Source: a virus. Taken from it: DNA of 64,000 bases. Of the stretch, positions 6,400-14,109 are shown piece after piece. The stretch is taken from positions 1-64,000 of the IMG/VR virus record IMGVR_UViG_3300032282_005862. The stretch is one strand, 5' to 3'. The number at the start of each line of letters is the position of its first letter. Position 1 is the first letter of the stretch. Under the pieces are notes generated by a model. It did not search any database. It was not told the origin of the DNA and was given only the letters and a program-made list of their open reading frames with translations. The translations under genes were made by a program, and so were the position numbers.

Positions 6400-6591
6400 T
6401 TAGAATTTAAATTCAAACTGCTCTGCCATATATTTAGGATTAGTTTCATATTTCTCAGAGTATAATTGACAAAGTTGAAAATCTGTTAAATTATTTAAAT
6501 ATCCAAGAATCCGATCTACAAGAGTTGTTGTGTGTTCTTTTAAATAGGCTTTCTTTAAATCTGATAGGATTTTTGATCTTGGATTAGTCAT
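6400..6591 (-). CDS. Hypothetical protein (63 aa)
   Basis: Helical unknown protein, overlapping the next upstream gene by eight bases. See the gene at 6175 for a weak similarity at the C-terminus. Confidence 0.65.
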   Translation of the reverse strand: MTNPRSKILSDLKKAYLKEHTTTLVDRILGYLNNLTDFQLCQLYSEKYETNPKYMAEQFEFKF

Positions 6592-6793
6592 TTTCTTTCT
6601 CCAACAAAAATTCTGGTATCATATCTTCTGTTGCGTTCTTATCTTCAAGAACATCAATCCAATTTGTAATATTACCATACTTCACGCCCTGCATTAAATC
6701 TTCGTAAAGACATTCGACTGCGTGTTTGACCATTTCTTCGTTTTCCATATCTACGATATAGTTTAAATCTAAACAAACTCGCCCCATTTTCAT
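6584..6793 (-). CDS. Hypothetical acidic protein (69 aa)
   Basis: Starts MKMGRVCLDLNY; could begin at either Met. Acidic, mixed alpha/beta. Its start overlaps the TGA of the 54-aa gene upstream. No motif recognised. Confidence 0.65.
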   Translation of the reverse strand: MKMGRVCLDLNYIVDMENEEMVKHAVECLYEDLMQGVKYGNITNWIDVLEDKNATEDMIPEFLLEKEND

Positions 6794-6954
6794 TTTGAGT
6801 TTTTATACTCCTTTATAAATTCACTAGCTTCTTCAAGAGCATTTGTGAAGTGCATTGTTCTACAATCGTGAGGACAATCTTCGTCAGCTTGATTTACAAG
6901 TTCCTCTAGAAGTCTAATTGCTTTTTCCATTTCTTTATTTTGCTTCTTTTTCAT
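6790..6954 (-). CDS. Short hypothetical protein (54 aa)
   Basis: ATG at 6954, TGA overlapping the next ATG. Helical, with a central CPHDC pair of cysteines that could bind metal. It overlaps the end of the gene at 6935 by 20 bases. Confidence 0.6.
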   Translation of the reverse strand: MKKKQNKEMEKAIRLLEELVNQADEDCPHDCRTMHFTNALEEASEFIKEYKNSK

Positions 6955-7165
6955 TTTTTGTCAAACCAAATCCTAACTTTGGCCTTTCATCTTCACTAAA
7001 TAATTCTATAATACGGATATTACTTATTAAGTGCCAATCATTATTAATTTTAATACATTTCTCGGCTGGAGAAATTTCTGTAACTTTACCTTCTTGAATT
7101 GCATACCTATTGATAGGAAAGTTAAGATAAAGAATCTTGCGATCAATTAAATCTTTTAATTTCAT
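6935..7165 (-). CDS. Hypothetical protein (76 aa)
   Basis: Beta-rich N-terminal part (KILYLNFPINRYAIQEGKVTEI) resembling a small barrel, and a basic tail. Four-base overlap with the gene upstream. No known function. Confidence 0.65.
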   Translation of the reverse strand: MKLKDLIDRKILYLNFPINRYAIQEGKVTEISPAEKCIKINNDWHLISNIRIIELFSEDERPKLGFGLTKNEKEAK

Positions 7166-7353
7166 TCTTGTGGACTTTCATTTTTCATATCATTAAAATA
7201 AAAATCAATTTTATCCCTCAACTCTATAAGTTTTTCGCCAGCATCAAACTCAATGGATAATTCTTGTAAAGTTTTTTCATCTTCTAAAAGACCACCAACA
7301 AGAGCTAGTGCTAGTTCTATTTCTGCGTCATTAAAATAGTATGATGCTTTCAT
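7162..7353 (-). CDS. Hypothetical acidic protein (63 aa)
   Basis: Start set at ATG 7353 (MKASYYFNDAEIEL), immediately after the TAA of the upstream gene; the longer reading would overlap that gene by 90 bases. Acidic helical protein of unknown function. Confidence 0.65.
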   Translation of the reverse strand: MKASYYFNDAEIELALALVGGLLEDEKTLQELSIEFDAGEKLIELRDKIDFYFNDMKNESPQE

Positions 7354-7354
7354 A

Positions 7355-8032
7355 TTAAAATTGTTTGAGAACATATCCCCAATAATCGCTATCGGGCTTT
7401 TTTTGAATATCATCCCACATAATGCAACGAGCAATATAAGATGGAACATTTAATCTTTGGCAATTTTCCATCCAATGTTGCTCCATAGCTTTATACTTGG
7501 TAGCACCGACTTTTGACTTTGTGTATTTTAAATCTGCCATACCATAAAAGCGAAGATGGTGAACATCACCACATAAAACTCTAGCAAAAAGTGGGTCAAT
7601 CATCTCAAAACTAAAACTTACTTTAGCGTAACTTAATCCACGAATACGCTCCACAAGATTATCACGAACAGAAACATATCGGTTTCTTTTTGTAGGGCAA
7701 GAAAAATCTTTAGGATTCTGCCAGAAATCTTTTGAGAAATCCCAAATATAATCTGTGCGTTCTTTCTGACAACCAACGCCAGAACGAGTAAGACGCTTTA
7801 GAAGTTCTTTGCGATTGTGCTTCCAATAGACAAAATCACGAATTGCAAGATACCCATTGATATTACCCTTCCAAGTGGTATGAACAGAGCAAAAGGCAAA
7901 TAGCCAACGCCTAAAAATATCCTCATCAGTCTTGGGTCTTAAACTTTCCCAATACTGCTTGTAAGGTTCTACTTTGTGGCGGTGAAGCTCATTAAAGCTG
8001 GCGAAAAACTGATCTGGTTTAGTTGTGTCCAT
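7355..8032 (-). CDS. Hypothetical phage protein (225 aa)
   Basis: Soluble protein rich in Trp, Tyr and Arg. The stretch around residues 133-165 (GLSYAKVSFSFEMI...GDVHHLR) recalls the helix-hairpin-helix plus catalytic-Asp layout of HhH-GPD DNA glycosylases, but the resemblance is weak and I do not assign it. It begins a minus-strand run after a short gap at 8033-8072. Confidence 0.7.
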   Translation of the reverse strand: MDTTKPDQFFASFNELHRHKVEPYKQYWESLRPKTDEDIFRRWLFAFCSVHTTWKGNINGYLAIRDFVYWKHNRKELLKRLTRSGVGCQKERTDYIWDFSKDFWQNPKDFSCPTKRNRYVSVRDNLVERIRGLSYAKVSFSFEMIDPLFARVLCGDVHHLRFYGMADLKYTKSKVGATKYKAMEQHWMENCQRLNVPSYIARCIMWDDIQKKPDSDYWGYVLKQF

Positions 8033-8072
8033 AGATCAAATATAATTTAAATTTAATTTAAGTCAAAGAAAA

Positions 8073-8288
8073 TTATTGTATTACCCAAACAATTTCGTCA
8101 AATCCTTTACTACCAGCATCTAATACTTCTTGATGATTACCATAATACCATTCAGAATTTGCGTTATGAATAATTTTTGCTTCTCTCAATAATTGAACAT
8201 AGTCCAACCCATCCTCATATCCTTTCACACATATATGTGTTTCTTGTGGTAATTCTTTAAGACAATTAATTAGTTCTTTTGCCGTCAT
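8073..8288 (-). CDS. Hypothetical protein (71 aa)
   Basis: Begins MTAKELINCLKELPQETHICVKGYEDG, a pattern common in small unknown phage proteins with a ligand-like beta sheet. It overlaps the upstream gene by 23 bases. Function unknown. Confidence 0.68.
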   Translation of the reverse strand: MTAKELINCLKELPQETHICVKGYEDGLDYVQLLREAKIIHNANSEWYYGNHQEVLDAGSKGFDEIVWVIQ

Positions 8289-8460
8289 TTTCCATCCAAT
8301 TTCTTGCGTGATAGGGGCTTACAAAAGTTTTTACTATTTTTGCGTCAATAAATTTTGCGTGAGGATAATTAGGCTTATGTATTTCTTCATAAACAGCCCA
8401 CTTGTCAAGAGGTTTTCCAAACTCATCCTCAAGCTCTTTGATGTATCTAATTACTTTCAT
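8266..8460 (-). CDS. Hypothetical protein (64 aa)
   Basis: Start taken at ATG 8460 (MKVIRYIKEL) because the short gene at 8447-8617 ends there; a longer reading from 8484 would overlap that gene further. Charged alpha/beta protein, no motif. Confidence 0.62.
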   Translation of the reverse strand: MKVIRYIKELEDEFGKPLDKWAVYEEIHKPNYPHAKFIDAKIVKTFVSPYHARNWMENDGKRTN

Positions 8461-8617
8461 ATTTTGATAAGAAAGCATCTGCATCTTTTAATTTTTTAAA
8501 AGTTTTAACTTTGATAGTTTTAATTATCGGAGTTTTATAAATAGACCAAGATGAAATATAATTTCCATTTTTATCTTTATCTTGTTCTATGTAAAAATAA
8601 TATTTTATATTGCTCAT
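8447..8617 (-). CDS. Short hypothetical protein (56 aa)
   Basis: ATG at 8617 overlaps the TGA of the preceding gene; TAG at 8447. Begins MSNIKYYFYIEQDKDKNG, beta-rich and then basic. No family recognised. Confidence 0.6.
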   Translation of the reverse strand: MSNIKYYFYIEQDKDKNGNYISSWSIYKTPIIKTIKVKTFKKLKDADAFLSKYESN

Positions 8618-8892
8618 ACAATCACATTAATTTTAGCATTAAGTTTATAAACTCTATCACCTTGCTGTTCATCGGGGTCATTTAAAGTATTACGCTTTTT
8701 ATCGCTGAACCCAAATACTTTGCCATCATCAAGATCAACAATATTATTTGAACCATTCTTAATTTTCATATAAATTGCGTGATTGCCTCGTTGAACAGAT
8801 TCGGGGTCAAAGAAAGAGAAAACATCTCCCTCTTTAAGCGAATTAAATTCTACCATAGCTTCTTTATCTCTTGATGTTATTGTGTATTTCAT
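8614..8892 (-). CDS. Hypothetical protein (92 aa)
   Basis: Beta-rich unknown protein (LKEGDVFSFFDPESV...HAIYMKI...VVDLDDG-like pattern) resembling small conserved phage proteins with an SH3-like barrel. It shares an ATGA overlap with the next gene. Confidence 0.68.
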   Translation of the reverse strand: MKYTITSRDKEAMVEFNSLKEGDVFSFFDPESVQRGNHAIYMKIKNGSNNIVDLDDGKVFGFSDKKRNTLNDPDEQQGDRVYKLNAKINVIV

Positions 8893-8895
8893 AAA

Positions 8896-9207
8896 TTAAA
8901 ATGGTCTAAAGTTATACATCCTTTCAGCTATCTTACTTATATTTGATTTATTTGTCAAACTGAAACCATATTTTTTCTTAAATTTTTCTAATAAAATTTT
9001 ATTAATAGTTTCTTTACCAAAATGTCCAATAGTGCTTTCATCGGTTAGTATGTATTCTCCCTTTTTTAAATTAAATAAACTCATTATTTCTTGGACTTGA
9101 TCGGGGTATTTATCTATTACCTCTGTTTCTGCAAACTCAATAATTTCACCATCGTATGAAATTAATTTTCCTTTATTAAAATCGTATCTAGGTTTCATTT
9201 GCTCCAT
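8896..9207 (-). CDS. Hypothetical protein (103 aa)
   Basis: Soluble mixed protein; could start at M1 or M4. The stretch KKYGFSLTNKSNISKIAERMY near the end is helical and basic. It overlaps the end of the gene at 9195 by 13 bases. Confidence 0.65.
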   Translation of the reverse strand: MEQMKPRYDFNKGKLISYDGEIIEFAETEVIDKYPDQVQEIMSLFNLKKGEYILTDESTIGHFGKETINKILLEKFKKKYGFSLTNKSNISKIAERMYNFRPF

Positions 9208-9389
9208 TGAAATTCAAGAATCCAACCTAACCAATTAATTCCACATTCAATATAATATTTATTTTTATAACCGAAAGGTTTAGGAATATATCTAAACTTA
9301 TATGAATTTAAAATATAAAGTCCAATATTTTTAACTCTGATACGATAATATACTTTGCTAATAAATATATCATTAGCTTTTAAATACAT
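9195..9389 (-). CDS. Hypothetical aromatic-rich protein (64 aa)
   Basis: Start placed at ATG 9389 (MYLKANDIF), which has an AAAGG site seven bases upstream and lies at the end of the 50-aa gene; longer readings need a lysine-only leader. Rich in Tyr, Trp and Phe. No domain. Confidence 0.55.
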   Translation of the reverse strand: MYLKANDIFISKVYYRIRVKNIGLYILNSYKFRYIPKPFGYKNKYYIECGINWLGWILEFQWSK

Positions 9390-9390
9390 T

Positions 9391-9543
9391 TTAAAACCTT
9401 TCTTCATTTTTTTCTTTTTCTGCTTTTTCATTTTCCTCAAGAATTTTTCTTGTTAATTTATTAATATCAAGTGCCAAATTATATAGTGATTGATCTATAT
9501 TTTGTAAAATACCTTTTATTTGATTTAATGTTCTATCGTTCAT
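9391..9543 (-). CDS. Short helical protein (50 aa)
   Basis: ATG at 9543, TAA at 9391. Coiled-coil-like sequence (LNQIKGILQNIDQSLYNLALDIN...EENEKAEKEKNEE). It fills the gap between the genes at 9195 and 9547. Confidence 0.6.
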   Translation of the reverse strand: MNDRTLNQIKGILQNIDQSLYNLALDINKLTRKILEENEKAEKEKNEERF

Positions 9544-9546
9544 AAT

Positions 9547-10221
9547 TTAATCCCATAAGTCTCTAAAATAAAGTCCAAGCAAAAGAAAACCATTTCTTTG
9601 ACGCTCATAGGCTTTATTTAATTTAGAATAATCTGGTTGAATATTGTCTTTCGCTTCAAATTCAACAGAATAATTATCATCTTTTTGTTTTGTTAAAAAC
9701 ATTTTATTATCTTTAATTGGGTCAAACCCTTTTGGATAAACTTCGTAAAGTTCTTCTAAACTAATCTTGGGATTTTCTTCATCAACAATCATTTGAAGTG
9801 CAAAAATAATCTCATCTAAAACATTTTCATATTCTTCTTTAGAAAGAGATATTGATTTATTAATTGTTGTATCAACAAAATCTTTTTCTGTTTCGCTATA
9901 TTCTAAATTTTTTTCATCATATATGTATGAAATAACCTTACCATCTACGATAAGATGATGGCGATTAGAAAGAGTATTAAAGTTTTTACGAAGATGTTTG
10001 ATTCTTGGTAAAATAAATTTTGCGGTGGCTTGAGGAAGATTCCAGCAATCGCTATCAGAATAGCCACGAATTAGTTTTTGAAATGTATTTTTTATTTTAA
10101 ACTTACCATTCAAAAAAATATGAGAGTAATAATTTACTTCGCCAAAAACCCAATTTAAAATAGGATTCTTGTGAAATCTAAAAGACCTCATCAATTCTTC
10201 TAAGGTTTGTCTTTCGTTCAT
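9547..10221 (-). CDS. Hypothetical phage protein (224 aa)
   Basis: The segment around residues 50-80 (KLIRGYSDSDCWNLPQ...FILPRIKHLRK) resembles a recurring phage protein of unknown role, in which a W-rich loop precedes a basic helix. The rest is soluble and acidic. Four-base overlap with the next upstream gene. No enzymatic motif. Confidence 0.7.
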   Translation of the reverse strand: MNERQTLEELMRSFRFHKNPILNWVFGEVNYYSHIFLNGKFKIKNTFQKLIRGYSDSDCWNLPQATAKFILPRIKHLRKNFNTLSNRHHLIVDGKVISYIYDEKNLEYSETEKDFVDTTINKSISLSKEEYENVLDEIIFALQMIVDEENPKISLEELYEVYPKGFDPIKDNKMFLTKQKDDNYSVEFEAKDNIQPDYSKLNKAYERQRNGFLLLGLYFRDLWD

Positions 10222-10562
10222 ATTTTATTTATAGTTTCCCTTACTGAATCTAATACTTCTTTAATGTCTTGTAAAGAAAATGATTTAACTGCACCATTAA
10301 AACTATAACCTTGATTATCTTTATCAAAAGTAACCATTAGTTTAGTTTCTGCCATAGTATAATTACCACCCCAATTAGTATATTGTGCTTCTTTTCCGTA
10401 AAAATATGCGGTTGCTGTTGGATTCTTACTATTAAGATTATACATACGAATAGTTACTGCATCAGCAGGAAATTTATCCGTAGATGTTTTATTGATAATT
10501 TGTCCAGATGGGACAACACCTTTAACTCTACTATTCTTTTCCCAAAATATTTTATGTTTCAT
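10218..10562 (-). CDS. Hypothetical protein (114 aa)
   Basis: Beta-rich unknown protein with a C-terminal helix (LQDIKEVLDSVRETINKI). Coupled to both neighbours by four-base overlaps. Confidence 0.68.
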   Translation of the reverse strand: MKHKIFWEKNSRVKGVVPSGQIINKTSTDKFPADAVTIRMYNLNSKNPTATAYFYGKEAQYTNWGGNYTMAETKLMVTFDKDNQGYSFNGAVKSFSLQDIKEVLDSVRETINKI

Positions 10563-10891
10563 AAACCTTGCTCCTTACATTTTTCTTCATAATCTTTTAC
10601 AAATTTATATTCTTCCCAACGCCCAGCGTTAGCAAGAACATTACTCGTTAAAAGAACTCTATGTTGATCTTCATTTTTACTATTCTTTTCATCCCAAGTC
10701 AAGAGAATAACTCCAAGTCCAAAATCATCATAATCTTGAATCTTCAATTCAACACCTTGTTTTTCTTCTTGATCTAAAACACTTTCCACGGCTCTTGTGC
10801 AAGCCTCATTATACCAATCAGATTTATTAATTTTTTTAGTATCAATGTCTACTTTTGCAAGCCAATTATGTCCAGTTACATAAAAATTCAT
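10559..10891 (-). CDS. Hypothetical protein (110 aa)
   Basis: Begins MNFYVTGHNWLAKVDIDTKK; alpha/beta with DDFGLGVILLTWDE in the middle, a pattern of small unknown phage proteins. Operon member with ATGA overlaps. Confidence 0.68.
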   Translation of the reverse strand: MNFYVTGHNWLAKVDIDTKKINKSDWYNEACTRAVESVLDQEEKQGVELKIQDYDDFGLGVILLTWDEKNSKNEDQHRVLLTSNVLANAGRWEEYKFVKDYEEKCKEQGL

Positions 10892-11136
10892 TCTTCATCC
10901 TCATCTTCAAAATCATAAACTGGTTCATTTTCTTCTGGAGAACGAAACCAAAGATAAGTATGATCGTTTTTTTGTTGAGCTTCGACAAATTCTAGATTGC
11001 AATTTTGTAATCTTTGTTTTACAATATCTATGAAATGATTTCTAATTTTAATAAACAAACTTTCATCGCCCGCAATCCATTCATAGGATTCGCCAAATTC
11101 CTCTGCAATCATTTTAATTTTAGGATGTAAATTCAT
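10888..11136 (-). CDS. Hypothetical acidic protein (82 aa)
   Basis: Acidic C-terminus (YDFEDEDEE). No motif. The start codon shares bases with the neighbouring stop. Confidence 0.65.
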   Translation of the reverse strand: MNLHPKIKMIAEEFGESYEWIAGDESLFIKIRNHFIDIVKQRLQNCNLEFVEAQQKNDHTYLWFRSPEENEPVYDFEDEDEE

Positions 11137-11330
11137 TATACATCCTCCAAGTTAATTTTTTCTGGCTCACCTTCTTGACAAAGAAGCTGACCTTTCAAGT
11201 GCATCAAGGTTTCAATAACAGAATCTAAATTATATTCAGAAGTATCGCTAGTATCAAAATCAACACTTTCTTGAATATTTAAAATATCTTCTATTACCAA
11301 ATCAATTTTATCAGTTATTTTCTTGTTCAT
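11136..11330 (-). CDS. Hypothetical acidic protein (64 aa)
   Basis: Acidic helical protein (DKIDLVIEDILNIQESVDFD). It overlaps the gene upstream by 20 bases and abuts the one downstream. Function unknown. Confidence 0.65.
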   Translation of the reverse strand: MNKKITDKIDLVIEDILNIQESVDFDTSDTSEYNLDSVIETLMHLKGQLLCQEGEPEKINLEDV

Positions 11331-11520
11331 TTAGCATCATCTCCATTTTTAGATTATCCAATTCTTTCTCTCCAAGATCAAGCAAAAAAGCAGAAGGATG
11401 AATATGTAAATTCATATCAAGGTGCGGGATATAACAATAAAACATTTTGATTTTACTATCATAGTATTTTACCTCTGATATTGTTCCGTATTTTTTGCTT
11501 TTGATTTTAACGCTTTTCAA
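11311..11520 (-). CDS. Hypothetical protein (69 aa)
   Basis: Beta-rich N-terminus and helical acidic C-terminus. Overlaps the RuvB-like gene upstream by 14 bases, so it is probably co-translated with it. No assigned function. Confidence 0.65.
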   Translation of the reverse strand: MKSVKIKSKKYGTISEVKYYDSKIKMFYCYIPHLDMNLHIHPSAFLLDLGEKELDNLKMEMMLNEQENN

Positions 11521-12442
11521 GATGCTCCTTATGGTAATCTTGACCCTTTTTAGTTAATGCTCTGCCAGTTGGTCTAATTTCAATTAAACTATTACGAACA
11601 AGATATAGTTCGACATTTTTTTGTAACATATCTTTTGTAAGGTTAGTTTTCGCTGAAAGATTAGTCAATCTAACTTCGCCGTGTTCTTTTAGAATTTTAA
11701 TTACATTAAGCTCAATTTCTGAAAGACCAAGAGGATAGATAGATAATTTGCTTTTAATTTCATCCCACCCTTCTTTAGTTAATTCATTGGATTTTTTACT
11801 GGCTAAATAAGAGGAGATTTGATTTGCCATAGATTGAGCTTGTCTAGCATTACCACGGCAAACACTAGCTACTTCGTTAATAATTAAATCATTAATCTTT
11901 TGATTCTTTGTGGATAGATTTCCAGAAATAATCTTACCTAACTCAACATAAGAGTAATCTTGAAGATCAATTCTGTAAAGACGATCAAGAAGTGCGTGGA
12001 AAATCTTTTGAGCTTCCGTTGTGCAAAAGATAAAAGAATTTCTATTAAATCTAAAAGTATAACTTCCATCCTCAAAACTAAAATCATTTTGATTGGTTGA
12101 ATTAGGATTTAAAATAGTAAGAAGTGCCATTGTGACATCTCTTGGCAATTCACTAGCTTCATCAAAAATCATAGTAATATCCTTATCATAAACATAAGGA
12201 ATCATAATTTGATTGAAAAAACTTTTAACATTCTTGATTGTAGAACAATTAACGATCAAAGTTTTCTCTCTATTCATTAAATTAGCGGTCTTTTGAGCGA
12301 TAAGAGTTTTACCGCATCCTCTTGGAGCAACGAAAAGAAGATGTGGCATAATTTTTGTTTGCTTAAAACCTTCTAAGAGAAAATTTATCTTAGCTTTAGT
12401 TTTTTCTTGTCCAACTATATCTGAAAAATTATCTTGTGCCAT
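11507..12442 (-). CDS. RuvB-like AAA+ ATPase
   Basis: Walker A APRGCGKT at residues 39-46 and Walker B MIFDEA at 91-96 mark an AAA+ ATPase. The C-terminal winged helix (about 235-305), with IRPTGRALTKKG near the end, matches the DNA-binding domain of RuvB. RuvB drives branch migration of Holliday junctions and normally needs RuvA, which I do not see here. The length of 311 aa is slightly under bacterial RuvB. The gene heads a transcript from the promoter at 12449. Its job may be branch migration during recombination-dependent replication, working with the RecA-like protein at 55299. Confidence 0.85.
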   Translation of the reverse strand: MAQDNFSDIVGQEKTKAKINFLLEGFKQTKIMPHLLFVAPRGCGKTLIAQKTANLMNREKTLIVNCSTIKNVKSFFNQIMIPYVYDKDITMIFDEASELPRDVTMALLTILNPNSTNQNDFSFEDGSYTFRFNRNSFIFCTTEAQKIFHALLDRLYRIDLQDYSYVELGKIISGNLSTKNQKINDLIINEVASVCRGNARQAQSMANQISSYLASKKSNELTKEGWDEIKSKLSIYPLGLSEIELNVIKILKEHGEVRLTNLSAKTNLTKDMLQKNVELYLVRNSLIEIRPTGRALTKKGQDYHKEHLEKR

Positions 12443-12448
12443 ATAAAC

Positions 12449-12477
12449 TTTATATAGTGTTTTTAAATTCTACGCAA
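12449..12477 (-). promoter_or_regulatory. Sigma-70-type promoter, leaderless
   Basis: Minus strand TTGCGT, 17-base spacer, TATAAA, six bases to the ATG at 12442. Confidence 0.65.
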
Positions 12478-12486
12478 GGAATTTTT

Positions 12487-12699
12487 TCAAACTACTTCAA
12501 AATCAATAGGTTGCTCTAAACTATTATATGTTTTAGTATTGACTTCCTTTTCAATTCCTTTTATATTTAAATTGTCGAGGAATTTCTTTGATACGATAAC
12601 TACCGCATCTTGTTTCAATACTTTATTTAGTTCACTCAATGGAATCATTGAGAAGCAAAACGAACCTTTTTTTCTGCCACGATTAGATTTCATCTTCAT
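12487..12699 (-). CDS. Hypothetical protein (70 aa)
   Basis: Start at ATG 12699 (MKMKSNRGRKK), with GGA seven bases upstream, inside the tail of the previous gene. A basic N-terminus is followed by a beta/alpha part (DAVVIVSKKFLDNL). No recognised family. Confidence 0.6.
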   Translation of the reverse strand: MKMKSNRGRKKGSFCFSMIPLSELNKVLKQDAVVIVSKKFLDNLNIKGIEKEVNTKTYNSLEQPIDFEVV

Positions 12700-12874
12700 T
12701 ATCCTTTCCGCTTTCGACCATAGCATTTAATAAATCAAACTTTAAAGATTCTAATACGCCAAGAACTTGATAAGCTGTCATATCGCTTTCGTGAGCATAT
12801 CTTAATATATCTTTATATAATACTTGTCTCAACTGATTTCCAGCTTGGCAATTAAAATTATCTTCTTCACTCAT
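12683..12874 (-). CDS. Hypothetical acidic protein (63 aa)
   Basis: Helical acidic protein (LYKDILRYAHESDMTAYQVLG). Operon member between the rIIB-side genes and 12487. Function unknown. Confidence 0.65.
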   Translation of the reverse strand: MSEEDNFNCQAGNQLRQVLYKDILRYAHESDMTAYQVLGVLESLKFDLLNAMVESGKDNEDEI

Positions 12875-13167
12875 AATTTTATTTCATTTACAAATGGATT
12901 CATTTGTATATTGTATCTAGTTATTCTAAATCCTAATCCAAGTATAGCAAATGTAAAGATTTTTCCGTATTCGTATGATTCAAATGAAATGTTAGTCATT
13001 AAATTTAATTTAAATCCATACCAATTAGAATCATCTTCCCAAGATGCTGTCAAGCGATCTGTATATTCACAATAGCCGAGAGTAGTGGCGGGTAAGATTA
13101 CTCCTATTGTAGTTTGCTTACCCATCCAAAACTCTCTGCTTTGTGGAATATATATTCCAAATTTCAT
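12871..13167 (-). CDS. Hypothetical protein (98 aa)
   Basis: Beta-rich unknown protein, with a hydrophobic stretch (IFTFAILGLGF) that could be a core strand or a weak membrane segment. It directly abuts the rIIB-like gene with no intergenic base. Confidence 0.62.
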   Translation of the reverse strand: MKFGIYIPQSREFWMGKQTTIGVILPATTLGYCEYTDRLTASWEDDSNWYGFKLNLMTNISFESYEYGKIFTFAILGLGFRITRYNIQMNPFVNEIKL

Positions 13168-14088
13168 TTATCCTTTAATAAACCTTCCAGTTAGAGGGTC
13201 ACGCTTATTATGGTAATTCGCTTTAAGTGTGCCATCGTTACCCCAATTAGGAATATCATCTTCCTCATCTTCATCATCATAAATATCATCATCGGGGTCT
13301 ACATCATACATTTCCTCCATAGCTTCCCTAGCTTCTGGTCTATATGGATGAATATAATTCCCATAAGTAATATCATAAAGTTCTTTGTCAAGAGCTTTGC
13401 GATATAGTGCAACAACTTCTAGTTTAGATGCACGAAGTTTCTGACATTCACAATCTGTTGGAACAGATACAACATCAGCAGGGTTAATCTTAACTATTAC
13501 AAGATTACCACCACCATTGAAACTTTTTGCATATTCTTCTGACCCAGCGTGATAACCAGCAGAACAACCAATATCTGCATCATCGCAAACTTGATTCCTT
13601 GCCATCTCACGAACTTGACCGATTGAGAAATCGTGTTTGCCACTATACCAATCAGTAAAATCATTTCTAACGCTCTTGTATGCAAGAAAATCGCCATCTG
13701 GTGTGAGAGGCATTTTCTTATGCTCCAAGAATTTATAGAGTTCATTAACTGCTCTGCGAGAAGGATTTGCCATTAGCTTATCAAGAAACTTGACAAGAGG
13801 CTCATAAGGCAAACCATTCTTAATAAAGTTCAAGATTCTATCTACAACGATATTATGAATTTCTTCGCCAGCATAAGTCACAAGACCATCACGGACTTCA
13901 ATCTTGCCGTGAGAGAATCGTGCAATAGCTTTGCTCTTGTCGAGAATGTCTGGAAGATCGCTAAACCTTCCTTCTCTAATTGCGGTGATAGCGTCATTCC
14001 AAACTGGATTTTCGCTAGTAATAGTCTTAGGCTCATCATTAAGAACGATGGTAAGACTACGATCTGTTAATATATATGGTATCTTCAT
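13168..14088 (-). CDS. rIIB: rIIB-like protein
   Basis: The stretch from about residue 125 onward (LTPDGDFLAYKSVR...DWYSGKHDF...CSAGYHAGSEEYA...VIVKINPADVVSVP) is the conserved core of phage rIIB-like proteins. The tail is a very acidic low-complexity segment (residues about 262-285) and a basic end. In T4, rIIA and rIIB act together at the host membrane in protection against exclusion systems, with the molecular activity unclear. Its location immediately after the rIIA homologue supports the assignment. A GGAG site precedes the ATG. Confidence 0.87.
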   Translation of the reverse strand: MKIPYILTDRSLTIVLNDEPKTITSENPVWNDAITAIREGRFSDLPDILDKSKAIARFSHGKIEVRDGLVTYAGEEIHNIVVDRILNFIKNGLPYEPLVKFLDKLMANPSRRAVNELYKFLEHKKMPLTPDGDFLAYKSVRNDFTDWYSGKHDFSIGQVREMARNQVCDDADIGCSAGYHAGSEEYAKSFNGGGNLVIVKINPADVVSVPTDCECQKLRASKLEVVALYRKALDKELYDITYGNYIHPYRPEAREAMEEMYDVDPDDDIYDDEDEEDDIPNWGNDGTLKANYHNKRDPLTGRFIKG

Positions 14089-14109
14089 ATTTATAGTTTT
14101 ACTCCTTTT

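Noticed and set aside
7355-8032. HhH-GPD DNA glycosylase
   Set aside because: Only a loose match around GLSYAK...GDVHHLR; the helix-hairpin-helix glycine pattern is not convincing.
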